From contig NC_080046.1 in the NCBI RefSeq assembly GCF_012489685.1, forward strand, positions 45,099,176-45,163,175: DNA of 64,000 bases. Reading direction: 5' to 3'. The stretch comes from Lotus japonicus (lineage: Eukaryota > Streptophyta > Magnoliopsida > Fabales > Fabaceae). Position numbers and translations under genes: made by a program. Below, piece after piece: positions 58,702 through 64,000 of the stretch; position 1 is the stretch's first letter; the number at the start of each line of letters is the position of its first letter. The notes below the pieces were generated by a model that searched no databases, was not told the origin of the DNA, and saw nothing but the letters and a program-made list of their open reading frames with translations.

Positions 58702-59665
58702 GGGAAAAATGCAAATTAATACCTTAACGTTTAGCTTCCGTGCGAATTAACCCCTCACCTTTTAAAATGTGTATTTATAACCTTAAGTTTTTTGAAGTGT
58801 GCAAATCTAACCTTCTGTTAATGTTTTTGTTAAATTTTAATAAAATTTGTCACATGACATCCACACAAATTTTTCTCTTCCAAAATTACCCCTTGTAAAA
58901 ACTCATTGCATTCTCCCCCACTCCACCTAAAACATAGACCAAGCAAGAATTCAATATAAGACCAATGAATTTGGAATGAAAAGCAAAAAAACACAAAAGA
59001 CTCATCAAATTTGAGCTACAACCCTAAAACCACAGCTGACCATGAAATGATTACACGAGTTCCTTGGCCCGATACAAATTTTGTATTTGTCAAATGTGGT
59101 GAGTATTTCAATTCTATTTTCCTATTTACGTTATTTTTTCATTTAGTTGAAATGCTGAATGATATTGGTGATGGTATTCTTATTTGTAGACCTTAAAATA
59201 GTAATGATGAAGTTAAGTATTTGTAGTTTTCCTAAGATGGCTGGAAATGAAAACTGATGTACATAACTTGCTTAATGATAAAAGCTACAGGAAAAAAACT
59301 AATAAAGTAGACGAGTTTTTTAATGTACAAAAAACAAACTAAAACAGTAGATGAAAGCTTAAGCTACATGAAAAAAGTAGTACCTAATAAAGTACTAAAC
59401 TTGGCTATAAGAAAAAATGGTGGAAAAAATTTCTGGAACATCAAGTATTTTATCACACAAATATTCATTTACAAGGGGTAATTTTGGAAAAGAAAAAGTC
59501 ATGTGCATGTCATGTGAAAAATTTTATTAACATTTAACAGAAATGTTAACAGAAGGCTAGATTTGCACATTTCAAAAAGATTAAGGTTATAAATACACCT
59601 TTTAAAAGGTGAGGGGTTAATTCGCACGGAAGCTAAACGTCAAGGTAGTAATTTGCATTTTCCCC
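58702..59665. mobile_element. Mutator-like element with about 200-bp TIRs, non-autonomous
   Basis: Perfect 9-bp duplications TTAAAATTA at 58693-58701 and 59666-59674. Ends GGGAAAAATGCAAATTA and AATTTGCATTTTCCCC are inverted, and the repeat continues for about 200 bp (CCTCACCTTTTAAAA against TTTTAAAAGGTGAGG). No transposase. It lies in the 5' UTR intron of the AT-hook gene. Confidence 0.9.
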
Positions 59666-61704
59666 TTAAAATTAATATCTCAATAAGGTGTAGGGAAAAT
59701 AAACAGATATAATCAAATGAGCCCAGCATCTACAGCAGATCTTAATATATGATACCTAGCAAAATGACGAGAAATATCTAAAATAGAAATAAAATATTGA
59801 AGAACTATGATTACTTTTTTGGAATACAATTTATCACACTGTTAAGAATGAAAGACTGGTTGGTTATCTTATACGTCGAAAAAATAGATAGAAATAAGGG
59901 CTAAGAGTGACAAAAAGAAATAGGCTGAGCATGAAGAGACCAAGTAAAATGGATGTAGAATAATGTTTTCATTTCTTCTAATGCATTTATCCCCCCTGTC
60001 ATATCATTTCTGGTATAACCACTCACTCATCACATAATTTTCTTCCCTACAAAACTCATATTATGCTCCTATTTACCCTTTATCATTGAAAATCCAATAC
60101 TACAATACTCCTCATCATGATTATAGCATTAAATTTATTTTTGACTTTGGTTACGTGAAATCAGGTTGACATTTTATTTAGGTTAGCTCATGAAAAGAGC
60201 TTGTATTGTATTCCTAGTCTACAATGTATACACCGGAATCAACCTGTAATTGGCAGCAAGCTGCACCTAAATGTCAGAAAATTCACTGCTCAAAATGCTT
60301 ATGTAAAATGAAAAGGAGACCAGGAAAATGAGAGGCATATGAGAGAATCTTGAAGGTGATTTTCAAATTTAATCTATATCTGGAAGGTATGTTTCAGAAG
60401 CACCAAGGAAAACCCATCTTAGAAGCTACAAGAAAATTATGAATTAAGCTATTAATCATTGACAATATCCAGTAGACATACCCACATTCAAATTTCAGAC
60501 ACATCAACAAACACAGACACTAAATTACTTAATAAATCCCAAAATGAAACAAACTTGATAATTTCAACTACTCCAGCCAAAACATCCCTGGTAGAGTGCT
60601 CATAGCTTCTATAGCATTACAGCTGGAATTGATTTTTTGAAATGCATAAAAACTGAAAAATTGAAAATCTTGTAAACTAAAACATTATATTTCACCAAAG
60701 AAAGAAAAAGCTAAAACATTATATAAAAGATCTTTGGACTTTTGTAAAAAGCACATTATTGCTTAAAATATATGCCATGAAAGTGGGATTTAGTTACACA
60801 ATCCAAGGAAGTCCAGAAGGATCTAATGTAGAAGTCAAGAAACTACCTATTTTCATAGAGAGAGGAAGTTTAAAAAAAAGTCTTCATGTAATTATATCCG
60901 TTTTAGGAAGTCAAGAAATAGTTCTTGAAAATATGAAGTCCAAATTAGATTTTTAATAACAAAACACAATGTAGAATGAAAACACACCTCACGCCTTTAA
61001 AAAAGAGTTATATGATGTCATACATATCAATAGAAGTTCTTTCAGATATTTCTTTTTAATCTTATATGCAATATAAGATGTTGTAGATGACAATAAACTT
61101 AAGGAGACTTTAACAGGTAATCTATAATTAAAACATATAATTGATTTCATAATAATATAGCAGAAATCTCTAAAGCCTAGAAGTTGAGCCACAAAAAAGG
61201 ATGGCGATATTCTAGATAATTTTTGTTCCCAGTAATTCAAGTCATTAAAAGAATGTAATACACAAAATGCCATCTAAAACTTTTACACTACCAGCACAGA
61301 CTATTTATTGAATCAGCTATACGCTGACTAAACCCATGACATCTAGAAATTTTTAGTTTCTTCCGTGTGTGGAGACTATGAACTAAATAGAACAAATCAA
61401 CAAACTATCACAATAGTTAATAACAGTGGGACCACACCTTTTTTTTTCACTCCACCCACTTTCTCCTCCCATCCAAACAAGGGGGAAATCCCCTTTTCCC
61501 CTCATTTTCTCCTACTTCTTTCCTCTCTTTTCCACATAAATAAACAGAAGGGTAAATATCAAATACATATGTGCAGTATATATCTAAGTCAATGTCAATC
61601 AGTCCAACAGCAAGGAGCTCAGTTTCCCCTGAACAAGATTATGATTTTGAACCTTGTGAAAGAAAAAAGTACACGAGCGCTAGGAGAAGGAGACCTTTAC
61701 CCCC

Positions 61705-61863
61705 CTTAAGGGTGTGTTTGTGAGTTGAGTTTTGAAGGGGAAGGAAATGAAGGAGGAGGCTTATGAGAAGCCCTCCCTTGTTTGGGAATTTGGAACTCCC
61801 ACCCCACCCCCACCCCCACCCCCACCTCTCCCCTCCCCTAAAAACTCCCAAACAAAGCCTAAG
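61705..61863. mobile_element. Possible MITE
   Basis: Ends CTTAAGGGTGTGTTTG and CAAACAAAGCCTAAG are loosely inverted; GGAAATGAAGGAGG faces CCTCTCCCCTCCCC, and a CCCCCA microsatellite lies inside. No target duplication was found. Confidence 0.45.
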
Positions 61864-62899
61864 TGACCGCATCTTGCTCAACTAGGACTAATCAAGGACA
61901 AAAGAATGTAAGTACAATAATGAGTTAACAAAAGGGAAGGGTGAATTAAGCCACAAGGATTGAATTCATAATGAAGGGCTTGAGTAATTTGAATAAAATC
62001 ATTAGTTCAGGCGACATTGTCACCGGTGTATCAAAAACAACAACGAAAGCTGAAGCTAGTAATCTACAACTACAAGTACTTACTCAAAGTGAAAATAAAA
62101 TAAATGTACCAACAATGACACAAATCCACAAAAAAACACAAATGGCGGCTATTCATAACATGATAAATCAAATTATTTAGGAAAATATTTTCTAGCCATT
62201 GTTACCTCTTTCAGTGCATTAGCCATGCAGCAATAACAAACACCTGCAACAATTTTAAATAAAAAATCAGCAAGAAAAACTAAATTCCAATAAACATCAA
62301 TCAATCACATGCCAATTAACAACACTAACACATACCCATCAAAAATAAAATCGAAAAACCTCAACGGCATTGGAGAATTAAATATTCCCAATAGTAATCC
62401 ATACAAAATCTACGGGTTTAACCTTCAAAAAAATCATCTTTTTACCATTTCAAAAACATTTTCTGGTTTCTGAAACCAATCAAAGCTTCAATTCGGAAAA
62501 AAAAAAAAAAAAAAAAACCCTCATATGAATTTGATCGAAACCATAGATTCATATGAGGGGATTATAGAGAGAGAGCTTACAATGTTGAGGACCGTAAAAA
62601 AACGAACTTTGCGATGAGATTGGGGATTTCAGACAGTGAGATTGGATTTTGCAGAAGAAGAACGAGGAAGAAGAGGCGAAGTGTGAAATGCGGTGGGATT
62701 TATATAGAGTGCACTGCACACTCTCAAACGCTTGCTTATGAAGGTGTAGTGAGGATGTGACAAGTGTTATGAAAAGTAGGTGAGTCCCATTGGGTAGGGT
62801 ATGTTTGGAAGAATTTATTTTAATTAATTTATCTAATTAAGGACTTGGTCAATGATGCTTGAACATGTACTTGTTTTGAGTAGGGGTGTTCAAAAACTG

Positions 62900-63215
62900 G
62901 ATATGGTTAAAACCAAACCATATCCACTTTAAAACCAGTTTTACCATTTGGATTTTTTAACCGATCCAGTTTTGATATCTCAAATCGGTTATAAAACCGG
63001 TTTTTAATCTGGATCCGAATTTAACCGGTTTTAACCAGTTTAAAACCGGTTATGTTTAAAACCGGTTTTAAACCAGTTTTAAAATCCGGATTTAGTTCAG
63101 AATCAGTTTTTAAAATTGGATTTGATTGAAAAACCGGATTTAAAACCGGATTTTGTTGAAAACCGGATTTTAAAATTGGATTTGGCTCAAACCGGATTTT
63201 AAAACTGGATTTTGA
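62900..63215. repeat. Subterminal array of AAACCGG-type motifs
   Basis: About eight exact AACCGG (either strand) and many variants (AAACTGG, AAATCCGG, AAATTGG) spaced 10-30 bp. Related hAT elements such as Ac have transposase-binding hexamers in this position, but binding here is an inference. Confidence 0.7.
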
Positions 63216-63689
63216 AACTATATTTGGTCATTTCATTTGTCTAATATGATATACGGTCAAATTTGTCTAAGATGATTGACTAAAAAACGTGAATATAACT
63301 TTTATGAATCTAAAATGGATCTCCTATCATCATCAACAATAGCCATGTTATGATTTCCATTCCATAAGACAGCCATGAAATTGGCTCTGGCTTACAACAC
63401 TATAAGATATGAAATTCCAAAATAACTTGTTTCATAGCTTAAAACCAAAGCAAGTAGCACTTATATATTGCAAACACTAAGAGTAAAGAAGCTAAAATAG
63501 TGGCATAGCAGCTAAAAACAAAGCATTGTCAAGGATCCAACAACATTACAACACCTACATAATTAAGAATGAGCATTTACATTCTAACACCTGAGTTGTA
63601 AACAAACACTAAATTAGACTGGTCAAAACTACACTAGGGACAAGCAAACATAATAAACTGAGCAACAATCAAAGAATTCATTCATTCTC

Positions 63690-64000
63690 TTGAGGATTGT
63701 TGATCAATGACTCGTGAACGTGAGAGATGACACCACCAACAATGGTTCCCTTGACCTACATAACAAAATTCAACAGCAAAGCCACAAGGTCCATTAGAGT
63801 AGCAAAATCAAGCAACTATCAACAAAACATGAAGAAATTCTAGAAAAGCTTCATGTTCCACTGCTCTAAAAGGAAGCTCCATAGCTACAAACATCTTCAC
63901 GAGTGCTTCCCGACACTTTTCTTGGTCAAACTTTAGTGTAGAAGGGGAAGAACAAACATTGACCGTTGAGGACGAAGAGTTTGGATTAGACTTGCATTTA
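63690..64000 (-). pseudogene. RICESLEEPER-like hAT transposase remnants
   Basis: On the minus strand from the window edge, LKFDQEKCREALVKMF then MELPFRAVEHEAFLEFLH matches the segment after the BED zinc finger in RICESLEEPER-type hAT proteins. The frame then stops. A separate open piece at about 63753-63680, after a TTATGTAG acceptor-like site, reads VKGTIVGGVISHVHESLINN and ends in a stop. The catalytic core is missing between them, so this is a deletion derivative; a domesticated gene with unusual exons is less likely. Confidence 0.6.

Larger units (their letters stand above)
58073..62706 (-). promoter_or_regulatory. Inferred 5' UTR, two UTR introns and promoter of the AT-hook gene
   Basis: On the minus strand a TATATAA box (62706-62700) precedes a CT-rich leader. 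A first UTR exon would run from about 62672 to 62581 (CAACATT|GTAAGC donor). A second spans 62243-62206 (GTTGCAG acceptor, AAAGAG|GTAACA donor). The exon with the start codon begins near 58108 (ATATTGTAG acceptor). If so, the second UTR exon brings an upstream ORF starting ATGGCTAATGCAC that ends at TAA just before the main ATG. The intron 58109-62205 is AT-rich and holds a MULE (58702-59665) and a possible MITE (61705-61863); nothing else is evident in 59675-61700. Confidence 0.5.
62881..64000 (-). mobile_element. End of a hAT element entering from the right edge
   Basis: TAGGGGTGTTCAAAAACTGG at 62881 is a hAT-like terminus. The next 330 bp are packed with AACCGG and related motifs. Further in lie transposase remnants (63690-64000, minus). 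The other end must lie beyond 64000, so the boundaries are partial. Confidence 0.6.

Noticed and set aside
59011..59196. Open frame in the MULE at 58.7 kb
   Set aside because: Short, without a domain I can confirm, and central in a non-autonomous transposon.

Overview
The window is nuclear DNA of a dicot plant, most likely a papilionoid legume. The genes have plant GT-AG introns (the shortest inferred one is 80 nt) and belong to plant-only families such as DUF4220/DUF594. About 60 percent is transposable element, and the Mutator terminal repeats starting GGTTTAAATATGTTGG and the SIRE-like LTR are, from memory, familiar from legume genomes. The species cannot be fixed from sequence alone. No bacterial features, rRNA, tRNA or CRISPR array were seen.

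Layout. 1-4.4 kb: probable copia LTR, a 2-kb solo LTR with perfect 5-bp target duplication, and short repeats. 4.7-6.6 kb: an intronless resistance-type gene with winged-helix and leucine-rich-repeat parts but no nucleotide-binding P-loop. 6.7-18.5 kb: a transposon belt (copia remnant, Helitron, a TIR element with a nested hAT, a Mutator-like element, a small hAT). 18.9-22.2 kb: a tandem pair of genes holding only the P-loop-to-GLPL part of an NB-ARC protein; the second copy has an internal stop. 23.4-26.3 kb: a DUF4220/DUF594 membrane protein gene. 26.6-39.5 kb: a nest in which a Helitron contains a hAT-like element, which contains an ATT microsatellite, which contains a 10.6-kb Ty3/gypsy element of the Tat type with an antisense spliced ORF. 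39.7-40.7 kb: a deleted copy of the 11.3-kb hAT. 41.8-48.9 kb: an 11-exon ataxin-2-like gene with SM-ATX domain and PAM2 motif. 50.4-51.4 kb: two 183-bp Mutator MITEs. 52.5-62.7 kb (minus): an AT-hook protein gene whose introns carry a second hAT-like copy with a nested LINE, and a Mutator MITE. 62.9 kb to the end: one end of another hAT element, with transposase remnants.

How the genes fit together. The most notable arrangement is that the LRR gene at 4.7 kb lacks exactly the part that the genes at 18.9-22.2 kb consist of. Together they would make one NLR-like resistance protein. From memory, Arabidopsis has a similar split cluster around At5g45440-At5g45520. The ataxin-2-like and AT-hook genes look like ordinary housekeeping or regulatory genes. 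Boundaries of most mobile elements rest on target-site duplications and terminal repeats read directly from the sequence; exon structures rest on splice consensus and reading-frame continuity, without transcript evidence.
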